Assembly: GCA_904502055.1 (NCBI GenBank)
Contig: CAJGDZ010000002.1
Coordinates: 1-34,905 of the forward strand
Reading direction: 5' to 3'
Length of the DNA: 34,905 bases
DNA from: an uncultured Clostridia bacterium
Lineage (GTDB): Bacteria; Bacillota; Clostridia; Oscillospirales; CAG-272
Below are positions 16,149-24,052 of the stretch, piece after piece; the first letter of the stretch is position 1, and every line of letters starts with the position of its first letter. The notes beneath the pieces were generated by a model. The model was not told where the DNA came from. It saw nothing but the letters and a program-made list of their open reading frames with translations, and searched no databases. The position numbers were made by a program, and so were the translations under genes.

Positions 16149-16747
16149 TTTTTATTCTCCTTTCTGACAAATGCAAATTTTATGCCAAGCACAATCCTTT
16201 TGGCAAGAATGGCGGTGCCCCTCGTTGCCGTTTTACATCCGAAGAAGAGAAGGATGGCAAGTCCCGCGCAGGTAAGACCTGCGGCAAGGAGAGCAAGCCC
16301 CGGGAGAAGCTGTCCGCCGACGGCAAAGCCGATGCCGCCGACAAGGCCGCCAAAGCCCCCGCTGACAAGGGCGGCAAAGGTAGCCCACAGCGCAATGACC
16401 ACCGACCACAGCGCGGCATAAAGCGAAAGGATCACAGCGAGGGCGGCAATGGCAAGCGAAAGCCAGATGGGCGAGCCGACGGCGATAAGCGTGATGGTAA
16501 GCGTGCTCCGCCTCCGCTTGGGGCGCACCTTTTCCTTGATCAGTCGCGTGAGCGGGATATCCGAGAGAATCTGCGCCACGATGTCATCGGGCGAGCCGAG
16601 TGCCGCTACCGCCTGCTCCTCGGTGAGTCCGTCCTCCATACGGTCGTTTATACTTTCGGCATAAAAGTCAAGGCGTTCCTCAAGATCGGGGACGGGCAAG
16701 GTCGAAAGTCGCGCTTGTAGTATCTCTAAAAATTCCGGTTTTTTCAT
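16145..16747 (-). CDS. DUF1700-family membrane protein
   Basis: A 200-residue protein. The cytosolic N-terminus (about 1-75) has the family's typical start MKKPEFLEILQARLSTLPVPDLEERLDFY and the EEQAVAALGSPDDIVAQIL motif. Several hydrophobic, glycine/alanine-rich segments follow (about 88-190). The start at 16747 is preferred over a longer frame to 16801, because AAGGAGG lies upstream and the ATG overlaps the PadR stop by 4 bases. Family members are nearly always encoded next to a PadR regulator, as here. The function is unknown. Confidence 0.87.
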   Translation of the reverse strand: MKKPEFLEILQARLSTLPVPDLEERLDFYAESINDRMEDGLTEEQAVAALGSPDDIVAQILSDIPLTRLIKEKVRPKRRRSTLTITLIAVGSPIWLSLAIAALAVILSLYAALWSVVIALWATFAALVSGGFGGLVGGIGFAVGGQLLPGLALLAAGLTCAGLAILLFFGCKTATRGTAILAKRIVLGIKFAFVRKENKK

Positions 16748-17061
16748 TGCTCGGTGTCCTCCTTGGTGATAAAGCGGTAGATCGAAACGACCTCGCGCCA
16801 CTCCTTTTTGAATTCCTCGATCCGCTCTCTGCCCTTGGGGGTGATGCGGTAGTATTTTCGAAGCCGTCCCTCGTGCTCAGCACTTCGTACGGTCAGCATA
16901 TCCGCGCCCTCAAGGCGCTTGAGAATGGTATATAGCGTCGATTCCGACATTTCCAGATACGGCTTGATATCCTTTAGGATCTTGTAGCCGTAGGATTCCT
17001 CGTTCCGGATGGCGGTGAGCACGCACACGTCGAGAAGTCCTCGTTTGAGTTGAATATCCAT
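16744..17061 (-). CDS. PadR-family transcriptional regulator
   Basis: A 105-residue winged-helix regulator. MDIQLKRGLLDVCVLTAIRNEESYGYKILKDI and the wing region LYTILKRLEGADMLTVRSAEHEGRLRKYYRITPKGRERIEEF match the PadR consensus closely. It is first in a tightly coupled three-gene operon, with ATGA overlaps to DUF1700 and DUF4097. It probably represses its own operon: a short inverted repeat lies over the promoter -10 box. The inducing signal is unknown. Confidence 0.92.
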   Translation of the reverse strand: MDIQLKRGLLDVCVLTAIRNEESYGYKILKDIKPYLEMSESTLYTILKRLEGADMLTVRSAEHEGRLRKYYRITPKGRERIEEFKKEWREVVSIYRFITKEDTEQ

Positions 17062-17077
17062 AGTATACCTCTCTTTC

Positions 17078-17114
17078 TGATATACATCGTATCACGAAGT
17101 ATTGGGTTTGTCAA
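17078..17114 (-). promoter_or_regulatory. Promoter of the PadR cassette with a possible operator
   Basis: On the minus strand TTGACA (17114-17109) is followed after 17 bases by TACGAT (17091-17086). TGATA (17078-17082) and TATCA (17090-17094) form an inverted repeat over the -10 region, placed as a PadR operator would be. The operator assignment is tentative. Confidence 0.68.
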
Positions 17115-17132
17115 GAGTTTTTGAAAAAAACG

Positions 17133-17170
17133 AAAAAAATACGGCTTGCGGGGCAGTGCCCTGCAAGCCG
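17133..17170 (-). terminator. Rho-independent terminator of the PsiE-like transcript
   Basis: A 13-pair stem with one G-U pair (17142-17154 with 17158-17170, loop AGT). On the minus strand a T-rich tract follows (17139-17133). Confidence 0.85.
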
Positions 17171-17176
17171 CAGAGA

Positions 17177-17241
17177 TTACGATTCCTTGAAATTCAGATT
17201 GATGGCACCGATGCCCCAGATAATGTTGTTTGTTTTTTCAT
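17177..17241 (-). other. Possible small peptide gene with a frame shift at an A6 run
   Basis: Between the PsiE-like gene and its terminator, an ATG at 17241 follows GGGAG at good spacing. As written it encodes a 15-residue peptide (MKKQTTLSGASVPSI, stop at 17194-17196). In the -1 frame after an A6 run (17233-17238) the sequence reads TNNIIWGIGAINLNFKES and stops at 17177. One extra A would give a 21-residue peptide MKK plus that tail. A slip, a sequencing indel or chance are all possible. The plus strand is also open here, so coding status is uncertain. Confidence 0.3.
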
Positions 17242-17298
17242 AATGTCTCCCTTCAAAAAGGGAGCCGAATGTGTATGTAACGAAAACGGGGCGCGGAA

Positions 17299-17739
17299 TC
17301 AGCGGTTTTCCTTGTCGGCATCCTGCCCGGCGCAGAGCGAATCGTCATCGTCTCCTTCGGCGATCTCACGCTTGAAGTCGGACTTCGAGACAAGGAATCT
17401 CCGAATGGCAAACAGGCCGCCGATACAAAGTACGCAGGCAATGTTGCTCAGGGCACTTTCGTGGTTGATGATGACCTGACGCGCGATGGCCACGATCAGC
17501 ACCTCAATGGTGTTGGCGGGTGTGAGGTTGACAAGCATTCGCACGAACTCAAGGCCGACCACGATGGTCAGAATGCTTTGCAAGTAGGTGTCCGCCGAGG
17601 AAAAATATCCGTCCACGGTGAACAGCTTATAGACCTCATAGCCCAGCATGCCGATGAGCACCGCGACGGTCAAAATGGCTATCAGAAATTCCAAAAGGTG
17701 AAGGATCTTGTAGAAAAACTTTGACATTTTTTTAGGCAT
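17299..17739 (-). CDS. PsiE-like membrane protein
   Basis: A 146-residue protein with four hydrophobic segments (about 13-34, 50-68, 80-98 and 102-114). The LTIVVGLEFVRMLVNLTPANTIEVLIVAIARQVI region resembles the phosphate-starvation-inducible PsiE family. The C-terminal tail is acidic and soluble (EGDDDDSLCAGQDAD). The family function is unknown. GGAG lies 11 bases before the start; an in-frame ATG four codons later is an alternative. It is preceded by its own extended -10 promoter and followed by the terminator at 17133. Confidence 0.75.
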   Translation of the reverse strand: MPKKMSKFFYKILHLLEFLIAILTVAVLIGMLGYEVYKLFTVDGYFSSADTYLQSILTIVVGLEFVRMLVNLTPANTIEVLIVAIARQVIINHESALSNIACVLCIGGLFAIRRFLVSKSDFKREIAEGDDDDSLCAGQDADKENR

Positions 17740-17781
17740 AACGCAAGGATCTCCTTTGCTGTGGAATGATTTTCTTCATTT

Positions 17782-17810
17782 ATTATAGCATATTCGGCCA
17801 AAAATGTAAA
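17782..17810 (-). promoter_or_regulatory. Promoter of the PsiE-like gene
   Basis: On the minus strand TTTACA (17810-17805) is followed after 17 bases by TATAAT (17787-17782), with an extended TGC just before the -10 hexamer. Confidence 0.78.
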
Positions 17811-17833
17811 TACGTGCAAAGGCAAAAAAATTC

Positions 17834-17876
17834 AAAAAAAGACAAAGCGCCCACAGAGCTTATCTGTGGACGCTTT
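17834..17876 (-). terminator. Rho-independent terminator after the EamA transporter gene
   Basis: AAAGCG and CCACAGA (17844-17857, one mismatch between them) pair with TCTGTGG and CGCTTT (17863-17876). On the minus strand GTC and a T7 run follow at 17840-17834. Confidence 0.87.
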
Positions 17877-17880
17877 CCGA

Positions 17881-18756
17881 TCAGGTTTGTTTTTTGGGGA
17901 AAAAGAATACGGTCATACCGACAAGAATGATCAGCATGCCGAGAAGCTGTCGGGGCTCAATGCCCTCGCGGAAGATGAGACGCGCGAGAATACAGGTGCC
18001 GATCGGCTCGCCGAGAATGCTCATGGTCACCGCCGAGGCAGGGAGCCGTTTGAGTAAAAGGTTAAAGACAAACTGACCGCCGACAGTCGAGATCAGCGCA
18101 AGACCGAGGAAGGCGCCAAGGGTCTGTCCCCCGTAGCCGCCGAGAGGCGCACCGATAAGGCCAATGTAGCCGAGCAAAAGCGCGGCACTCACAAGGTAGG
18201 CCAGTGTGGAATAGGTGACGGCGGAAACCTCCCGTCGCACCGATTCTCCGACGAAATAGTAGAAGGCGATCACGCCCGCGGCCACAAAGGCAAGGATGTC
18301 GCCAATCAGCGCCTTGCCGCTGATCTGAAGGTCGCCAAGACCGATGATCAGACAACCGCCAAGGGCGATGGCGCACCCGATGAGAGCGGTGGGTCTTGCG
18401 CGTCTTTTGCGGAGCAGGCGGTCAAGCCAAAGCGAAAAGAGCGGCTGAAGCGAGACCAGAACCGTGGAGCTGGCAATCGACGTGTAGCCTAAGGATTCAA
18501 ACCAAAGCACGTAGTGAAGAGCAAGACAAAAACCGGCCAAGGCGATTTGCATCCATTGCTTTTGGGAGAAGGCACCAAGCTCGCGGCGGCAGTCCTTGCG
18601 GCCGAGAAAAAAGGGAAGCAGAGCCAGTCCTGCGAGCAAAAGCCGATAAAACGCGGTCACCGCCGCAGGAGCGCTTGCCATTCTCACGAAAATCGCGGAG
18701 GCAGACAGCGCCAGCACGCCGCCAAAAAGGATCAGATAGGTTTTGATGCTTGTCAT
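17881..18756 (-). CDS. EamA-family (DMT superfamily) transporter
   Basis: A 291-residue membrane protein with ten predicted helices in two EamA repeats. Family features are ASAIFVRMASAPAAVTAFYRLLLAGL in helices 1-2, ALHYVLWFESLGYTSIASSTVLVSLQPLFSLW in the first repeat, and LPASAVTMSILGEPIGTCILARLIFREGI near the end of the second. Members export or import small metabolites; the substrate is unknown. It begins 3 bases after the stop of the lipoprotein gene at 18760 with no clear ribosome site, so translation probably depends on the upstream gene. The strong terminator at 17834 closes the transcript. Confidence 0.88.
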   Translation of the reverse strand: MTSIKTYLILFGGVLALSASAIFVRMASAPAAVTAFYRLLLAGLALLPFFLGRKDCRRELGAFSQKQWMQIALAGFCLALHYVLWFESLGYTSIASSTVLVSLQPLFSLWLDRLLRKRRARPTALIGCAIALGGCLIIGLGDLQISGKALIGDILAFVAAGVIAFYYFVGESVRREVSAVTYSTLAYLVSAALLLGYIGLIGAPLGGYGGQTLGAFLGLALISTVGGQFVFNLLLKRLPASAVTMSILGEPIGTCILARLIFREGIEPRQLLGMLIILVGMTVFFFPKKQT

Positions 18757-18759
18757 TTT

Positions 18760-19995
18760 TTAGTCCAGATAGGTGATCTCGCTTTCGGGAACGCCCTTGA
18801 TGTCACCAACGGTGGCATAAGAGCCGAGAACGCGGTCAACGTAGCCTTGTGAGATGGTGCTTTGCATCGGCGCTGTGGGAAGCTCGCCGAAGATCGCGCG
18901 GTAGATCATATGCGCGCCCACGTAGCCTGCCAGCGTTGTGCTGTGCTTGTGCGAATCGTTGATGCACATGGCCCATCGGTCAACGCCGTTTTCGATCAGC
19001 CTCTCGACCTCATTCTTCCAATGCAGACAGATAAGGGAGGGGTAGGTATCCATTGCGGTGGAAACGTGCGTGGCGTTTTCGTTGTGTGCGGGGAAGAGGA
19101 TAAGCTCGGTGAAGGACTTGTCGCAGGCCTCCTTGAGAATGCCAAGGTTTTGCACCTCGGCTGCGGCGTAAAAGCCGCAAATAAAGACCGCATCATAGGC
19201 GCCGCTCCGGATACGCTCCATCAAAGCGGAATCCTTGATGTAGGTCTCTACGCGCGCATAGCCGCGGGAGATGGCGGTAACGGTGCAGCTCCTTCCGTTG
19301 ATGCGAAGCATCTCACGCAAAACGTCACCGATGTTCGAGGTGCCGATAAAGCTGTTGCCGAGGATCAAGATCGAGGAAGAGTCGCCGAGACAGTCCGAAA
19401 GAACGCCCAGCGTATCGCTTGAGCTCTTTGGCACCGCACAGACGCTTGTAAAGAGTGCTTGCTCGCACGCCATATCGACCTCGGAGAGGGCAACGGCAAG
19501 CGTGACGGCTCGCATCTCATCCTCAAACCAGTAAACGTAATCGTATCGGTAGCGGTAATCCACGCCCTCGCCGGAGCCGATGCGCTCGATGGACTGGGCT
19601 ACCGAAACGCCATTGGCGGTGAACTCGTCAAAGGCAACGGTGGTCCACTCGTCGCCGTCGGGCGTATCGTCCGCGCCGAGATGTCCGATGATGACCTCGT
19701 CGCGAAGGATCTCATAGGCATCGCCCACACGGCTCAGCGTCCATTCGCTCGGATACGAAAAACTCAGCAAAAGGGTGTCCCCCGTGAAGCCAAAGGTTCC
19801 GGTCTTGTGGGTACCCGACGGGTGGCGCTCGACGTCGTCGTAAGAAATTTCGATCACAGGCTCGGTGGTTTCGGGCACCGTGGTCTCGGGCTGCGTGGTT
19901 TCGGGTGCGGTGCTGTCCTCGGGCGTACCCGTGCAGGCGCAGAGAAGCGCCGAAAGTATAAGCAATGCGATCAAAAGAAAATGTATTTTTTTCAC
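18760..19995 (-). CDS. Lipoprotein with an SGNH-hydrolase-like C-terminal domain
   Basis: A 411-residue protein that starts with GTG (19995); AAGGAG lies 6-7 bases upstream. A lipoprotein signal peptide ends at Cys21 (LCAC), and a Thr/Pro/Glu linker covers about 22-47. A ~140-residue domain follows, then an SGNH-like domain with ILILGNSFIG (probable nucleophile Ser215) and NDSHKHSTTLAGYVGAHMIY (Asp347 with His349 or His351). This suggests a surface-anchored esterase or deacetylase, possibly acting on a glycan. The exact substrate is unknown. It is followed 3 bases later by the EamA gene. No clear promoter was found, so readthrough from guaA past the hairpin at 20021 may contribute. Confidence 0.77.
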   Translation of the reverse strand: MKKIHFLLIALLILSALLCACTGTPEDSTAPETTQPETTVPETTEPVIEISYDDVERHPSGTHKTGTFGFTGDTLLLSFSYPSEWTLSRVGDAYEILRDEVIIGHLGADDTPDGDEWTTVAFDEFTANGVSVAQSIERIGSGEGVDYRYRYDYVYWFEDEMRAVTLAVALSEVDMACEQALFTSVCAVPKSSSDTLGVLSDCLGDSSSILILGNSFIGTSNIGDVLREMLRINGRSCTVTAISRGYARVETYIKDSALMERIRSGAYDAVFICGFYAAAEVQNLGILKEACDKSFTELILFPAHNENATHVSTAMDTYPSLICLHWKNEVERLIENGVDRWAMCINDSHKHSTTLAGYVGAHMIYRAIFGELPTAPMQSTISQGYVDRVLGSYATVGDIKGVPESEITYLD

Positions 19996-20020
19996 ACCTG
20001 TCTCCTTATGTTAAATTTTC

Positions 20021-20056
20021 AAAAAAGTGGCCCGGAATAAGGCTTCGGGGCCACTT
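20021..20056 (-). terminator. Rho-independent terminator after the GMP synthase gene
   Basis: AAGTGGCCC (20025-20033) and GGGCCACTT (20048-20056) form a 9-pair stem. On the minus strand a T6 run follows (20026-20021). Confidence 0.85.
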
Positions 20057-20071
20057 AAAAACCTTATTCAA

Positions 20072-21073
20072 TTATTCCCACTCAATCGTTCCCGTGGGCT
20101 TGGGCGTGATGTCGTAGAGCACGCGGTTGATGCCCTCGACCTCGGCGGTGATGCGCGCGGTGATCTTATGGAGGATCGCGTAGGGGATCTCCTCGATGCT
20201 TGCGGTCATCGCGTCCTTGGTATTGACGGCGCGGATGATGGCGGGCCAGCCCTCATAGCGGCTGTCGTCCTTCACGCCGACCGACTTGAGGTCGGGAATG
20301 ACCACGAAATACTGCCAAACCTTCTCGGCAAGGCCGTTCTTGTCAAACTCATCCCGAAGGATCGCGTCTGCCTCGCGGAGTGCGGCAAGTCTATCGCGGG
20401 TGATGGCACCCAGGCAACGGACACCAAGGCCCGGGCCGGGGAACGGCTGACGGTATACCATCGCGTGCGGCAGGCCCAGCGCCTCACCGACCACGCGTAC
20501 CTCGTCCTTAAAGAGAAGCTGAATGGGCTCTACCAGCTCAAACTTCAGATCCTCAGGCAGACCGCCCACGTTGTGGTGCGACTTGACGGCCTTCTTGCCC
20601 TCTGCCTGCTTGATGCTCTCGAGAATGTCGGGGTAGATCGTACCCTGTGCGAGGAACTCCACGCCCTCAAGCTTTCTTGCCTCGTCGGCAAACACCTCGA
20701 TGAACTCCTTACCGATGATCTTGCGCTTGCTCTCGGGGTCGGAAACACCGGCCAGCAGATCAAGGAAGCGATCGGTGGCATCTACGTACACAAGGTTGGC
20801 ATCCAGCTGATTGCGGAACACCTCCACTACGTTTTCGGACTCGTTTTTGCGCATCAGGCCGTGGTTGACGTGCACGCAGACAAGCTGCTTTCCGATCGCC
20901 TTAATAAGCAGTGCGGCAACGACCGACGAGTCAACGCCGCCGGACAGGGCCAGCAGCACGCGCTTGTCGCCTACCTGCTTTCGGATCTCGGTGATCTGCT
21001 CGTCGATAAATGCCTTGGCGAGAGAGGGGGTTGTGATTCGTTCCATGGTTTCGGGTCTGGTTTGATAGCTCAT
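20072..21073 (-). CDS. guaA: GMP synthase ATP-pyrophosphatase subunit (no glutaminase domain)
   Basis: A 333-residue protein equivalent to the C-terminal two-thirds of bacterial GMP synthase, which aminates XMP to GMP. The PP-loop SGGVDSS is at 44-50; HVNHGLMRKNE, QGTIYPDILES, SHHNVGGLP, FPGPGLGVR and the C-terminal PKPTGTIEWE are intact. The usual N-terminal class I glutamine amidotransferase domain (about 190 residues) is absent, as in the two-subunit archaeal type. The start at 21073 follows AAGGAG at ideal spacing; the frame runs on to 21232 but only across the promoter. The glutaminase subunit, if any, must be encoded elsewhere. Confidence 0.92.
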   Translation of the reverse strand: MSYQTRPETMERITTPSLAKAFIDEQITEIRKQVGDKRVLLALSGGVDSSVVAALLIKAIGKQLVCVHVNHGLMRKNESENVVEVFRNQLDANLVYVDATDRFLDLLAGVSDPESKRKIIGKEFIEVFADEARKLEGVEFLAQGTIYPDILESIKQAEGKKAVKSHHNVGGLPEDLKFELVEPIQLLFKDEVRVVGEALGLPHAMVYRQPFPGPGLGVRCLGAITRDRLAALREADAILRDEFDKNGLAEKVWQYFVVIPDLKSVGVKDDSRYEGWPAIIRAVNTKDAMTASIEEIPYAILHKITARITAEVEGINRVLYDITPKPTGTIEWE

Positions 21074-21134
21074 ATGTTTCTCTCCTTTATGCTGTGGGCT
21101 TTTGAGTCCGCAATTGAATTCTATTATGTTGAAT

Positions 21135-21163
21135 ATTATAGCACAGAATAGGACGAATATCAA
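21135..21163 (-). promoter_or_regulatory. Promoter of guaA
   Basis: On the minus strand TTGATA (21163-21158) is followed after 17 bases by TATAAT (21140-21135), with an extended TGC. No guanine riboswitch aptamer is recognisable in the short leader. Confidence 0.75.
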
Positions 21164-21211
21164 GAAAAAATTTTTAAAAAATAAAAAAAATGTAAAAATA
21201 AAACTTTTCAC

Positions 21212-21240
21212 TTGACATAAAGTTAGTAACATAATATAAT
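21212..21240 (+). promoter_or_regulatory. Consensus promoter of the calcium ATPase gene
   Basis: A perfect TTGACA (21212-21217), 17-base spacer and TATAAT (21235-21240). AAGGAG at 21271-21276 precedes the ATG at 21285 by 8 bases. Confidence 0.88.
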
Positions 21241-21284
21241 ATTAATTGCTGTGTTTCGGCACAATTAAAAAAGGAGAAAAGAGA

Positions 21285-23951
21285 ATGATTGTACACGACA
21301 AGTCAAGTGAAGAGGTTCTCCGGGCTCTTGCGGTAAGCCCCGAGGCGGGTCTCACGGCGGAAGAGGCGGCTCTTCGCAAGGAAAAATACGGTGTTAACAA
21401 GCTGAAGGAAAAAAAGAAAAAGACCACGATGCAACGCTTTTTTGACCAGTTCAAGGATGCGATGATCATCATTTTGCTGATCGCGGCGGTCATTTCCTTT
21501 GTTCTGATCTGTGTGGAGAAAAACTGGGGCGAGCTGTTTGAGCCCGGACTCATTCTTCTCATCGTGATCCTCAACGCCATTATGGGCGTATATCAGGAGG
21601 GAAAAGCGGAAAAGGCGCTGGATGCGCTTAAAAATATGTCCGCGCCGCACGCTCGCGTCATCCGCGGCGGTGTGGAAATGGTGATCGATGCCGCCGAGCT
21701 TGTACCGGGCGACATCATCAAGCTGGAGGCGGGCGACTTCGTGCCTGCCGACGCGCGTCTGCTTCAGAGCGTCAGCCTCAAGTCCGAGGAAGCCGCCCTC
21801 ACGGGTGAATCGGTGCCCTCGGAGAAGGATGCCGCCGTCGTAGTGGACGAGAACGCGCCCATCGGTGACCGCACCAATATGGTGTTCTCGGGCTGCAGTA
21901 TCACCTACGGAACGGCGCTGGCCGTTGTCTCGGCTACGGGAATGGATACCGAGATGGGTAAGATCGCCAACCTTTTGGACAGCGAGGAGGACACGCAGAC
22001 GCCGCTTCAGCAGAAGCTGGCGCAGCTTGGTAAGTACCTTGGCTTTATGGCGCTGGCCGCGTGTGCCGTCATTTTTGTTGTGGGACTTCTTAATAAGATC
22101 CCCGTAATGCATATCTTTATGACCTCGGTGTCGCTTGCCGTTTCGGCTATCCCCGAGGGACTTCCCGCCATCGTTACCATCGTGCTTTCGATCGGCGTTC
22201 AGCGAATGGTTAAGAAGAACGCACTCATTCGCCGTCTGCCTGCCGTGGAGACGCTGGGCGGTGCGTCGGTCATTTGCTCGGATAAGACGGGTACGCTTAC
22301 GCAGAACCGTATGACACTTACCAAGGCTTACGTGGACGGCGGCGAGATCGAGCTGATCTCGGCTACCAATTCCGAGTCCGTCCGTCAGCTTCTCAATTAC
22401 GGTACGCTTTGCTGTGACGGCTCGGTCGTCTTTTCGGACGAGGGTGAGCAGCACATCGGTGACCCCACCGAGACCGCGATCGTTGTGGCCTCGCACAAGA
22501 ACGGCTTTGAGAAGGACGCGTTGAACAAGCAGTTCCCGCGTCTTGCCGGAATTCCCTTCGATTCCGACCGCAAGCTGATGTCGACGGTCAACGAGATCGA
22601 CGGCAAGAAGATCGTTATCGTTAAGGGCGCTTTTGATATGATGGCGGTGCGCTGTGTCAAGGGTGACCTTGAGACTGCCAAGCGCATCACCGAGGAGATG
22701 AGCCGTGACGCGCTTCGCGTACTGGCTGTTGCCTACAGAGAAATTGATGAAATTCCCGAGAACCTCACCTCCGAGGAACTCGAAAACGGACTTACCTTTA
22801 TGGGTCTTGTGGGTATGATCGACCCGCCCCGTCCCGAGGCAAAGGCGGCTGTTGCCGTTTGTCGCCGTGCGGGTATCAAGCCGGTTATGATCACGGGTGA
22901 CCACGTGGTCACCGCCTCAGCGATCGCCAAGGAGCTGGGCATTCTCGTGGAGGGTGACCGCGCCATTACCGGTGCCGAGCTTGATGCTATGAGCGATGAG
23001 GAGCTGGATGCGGCGGTTGAGCATATTTCGGTCTACGCCCGCGTTTCGCCCGAAAATAAGATCCGCATTGTCAAGGCTTGGCAGAGAAAGGGTCAGGTCG
23101 TTTCCATGACCGGTGACGGCGTTAATGACGCGCCCGCCCTTAAGGCCGCCGACATCGGATGTGCTATGGGTATCACGGGTACCGACGTTGCCAAGGGCGC
23201 ATCGGATATGACGCTTACCGACGACAACTTTGCTACCATCGTAGACGCGGTGGAGGAGGGAAGAGGCATTTACGCCAACATCAAGAAGGTGGTCGGCTTC
23301 CTTCTGAGCACCAACATCGGCGAGGTGTTCACCGTATTCTTTGCTATGCTGATGTGGCATACGTCACCCCTGCTTTCGATGCAGCTTCTCTGGATCAATC
23401 TTGTCACCGACTCTCTGCCCGCGATTGCGCTGGGTATGGAAGCGGTGGAAAAGGACGTAATGGATCGCAAGCCCAAGCCCAAGAACGAGGGCATTTTCGC
23501 CGGCGGACTGGGTGTCCGTGTGGCCATCCAGGGCGTGATGTTTGCCTTCCTGACGCTGGTTGCCTTCTGGGTAGGAACCGGTCTTGAGCTGGTGCATATG
23601 TTTGACGGCGTGCTTCTTGACGAGGCGCACGAGTGGAATCTTGTGGGCGGTCAGACGCTGGCGTTTATGGTGCTGGCTCTTTGCCAGATCGTTCAGGCGT
23701 ACAATATGCGCTCGGAGCACTCGCTCTTCAAGATCGGCCCGTTCGGCAACAAGAACCTCAACCTTGCCGCACTTGCGTCCACCGCACTTATGGCATTCGT
23801 TCTGTTCGTTCCCGGCGTGCAGGACATCTTCAATCTTCGTTACCTCACCTGGCAGCAGTATCTGATCGGTGTTGTTCTGATCTTCGTGCCGCTTCTGGTG
23901 ATGGAGCTTGGAAAGCTGTTTGGCTTTATCAAGGCACACAATCACAAGTAA
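21285..23951 (+). CDS. Calcium-translocating P-type ATPase (PMCA/SERCA type)
   Basis: An 888-residue P2-type ATPase that exports Ca2+ at the cost of ATP. It has the N-terminal cation-ATPase domain, the actuator TGES (173-176), PEGLPAIV in M4 (290-297), the phosphorylation site DKTGTLT (333-339, Asp333), the nucleotide-domain KGAF (448-451), the hinge TGDGVNDAP (609-617), and LWINLVTDSLPAIALGME in M6. The M4 Glu (PEGLP) and M6 Asn/Asp (NLVTD) are the conserved Ca2+ ligands, which supports calcium rather than heavy metals. It is monocistronic with its own consensus promoter. The frame extends upstream to 21246, but the strong ribosome site fixes the start at 21285. Confidence 0.95.
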   Translation: MIVHDKSSEEVLRALAVSPEAGLTAEEAALRKEKYGVNKLKEKKKKTTMQRFFDQFKDAMIIILLIAAVISFVLICVEKNWGELFEPGLILLIVILNAIMGVYQEGKAEKALDALKNMSAPHARVIRGGVEMVIDAAELVPGDIIKLEAGDFVPADARLLQSVSLKSEEAALTGESVPSEKDAAVVVDENAPIGDRTNMVFSGCSITYGTALAVVSATGMDTEMGKIANLLDSEEDTQTPLQQKLAQLGKYLGFMALAACAVIFVVGLLNKIPVMHIFMTSVSLAVSAIPEGLPAIVTIVLSIGVQRMVKKNALIRRLPAVETLGGASVICSDKTGTLTQNRMTLTKAYVDGGEIELISATNSESVRQLLNYGTLCCDGSVVFSDEGEQHIGDPTETAIVVASHKNGFEKDALNKQFPRLAGIPFDSDRKLMSTVNEIDGKKIVIVKGAFDMMAVRCVKGDLETAKRITEEMSRDALRVLAVAYREIDEIPENLTSEELENGLTFMGLVGMIDPPRPEAKAAVAVCRRAGIKPVMITGDHVVTASAIAKELGILVEGDRAITGAELDAMSDEELDAAVEHISVYARVSPENKIRIVKAWQRKGQVVSMTGDGVNDAPALKAADIGCAMGITGTDVAKGASDMTLTDDNFATIVDAVEEGRGIYANIKKVVGFLLSTNIGEVFTVFFAMLMWHTSPLLSMQLLWINLVTDSLPAIALGMEAVEKDVMDRKPKPKNEGIFAGGLGVRVAIQGVMFAFLTLVAFWVGTGLELVHMFDGVLLDEAHEWNLVGGQTLAFMVLALCQIVQAYNMRSEHSLFKIGPFGNKNLNLAALASTALMAFVLFVPGVQDIFNLRYLTWQQYLIGVVLIFVPLLVMELGKLFGFIKAHNHK

Positions 23952-23960
23952 TTCAAATTC

Positions 23961-23991
23961 ACAAGGCGAGGCCGTTCCGGACTCGCCTTGT
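23961..23991 (+). terminator. Hairpin terminator after the calcium ATPase gene
   Basis: ACAAGGCGAG (23961-23970) and CTCGCCTTGT (23982-23991) form a perfect 10-pair stem 10 bases after the stop. The following sequence (TATTCTT) is only moderately T-rich. Confidence 0.7.
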
Positions 23992-23996
23992 TATTC

Positions 23997-24025
23997 TTGA
24001 CAAAAGAAGACCGGCATGATATAAT
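23997..24025 (+). promoter_or_regulatory. Consensus promoter of the esterase gene
   Basis: TTGACA (23997-24002), 17-base spacer, TATAAT (24020-24025), with an extended TGA. The -35 hexamer begins 5 bases after the preceding terminator stem. Confidence 0.87.
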
Positions 24026-24052
24026 GGCAAAAAAAACGGAAAAGGGGTACAT

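Noticed and set aside
17102..17479. A 125-codon plus-strand open frame across the PsiE-like gene and its terminator
   Set aside because: It runs through a clear minus-strand terminator and antisense to a membrane protein gene, with no ribosome site or family motif. It does make the minus-strand small peptide less certain.
21074..21232. N-terminal extension of guaA, considered as a remnant of the glutaminase domain
   Set aside because: The translation is hydrophobic low-complexity sequence with no glutaminase motif, and the region contains the guaA promoter and leader.
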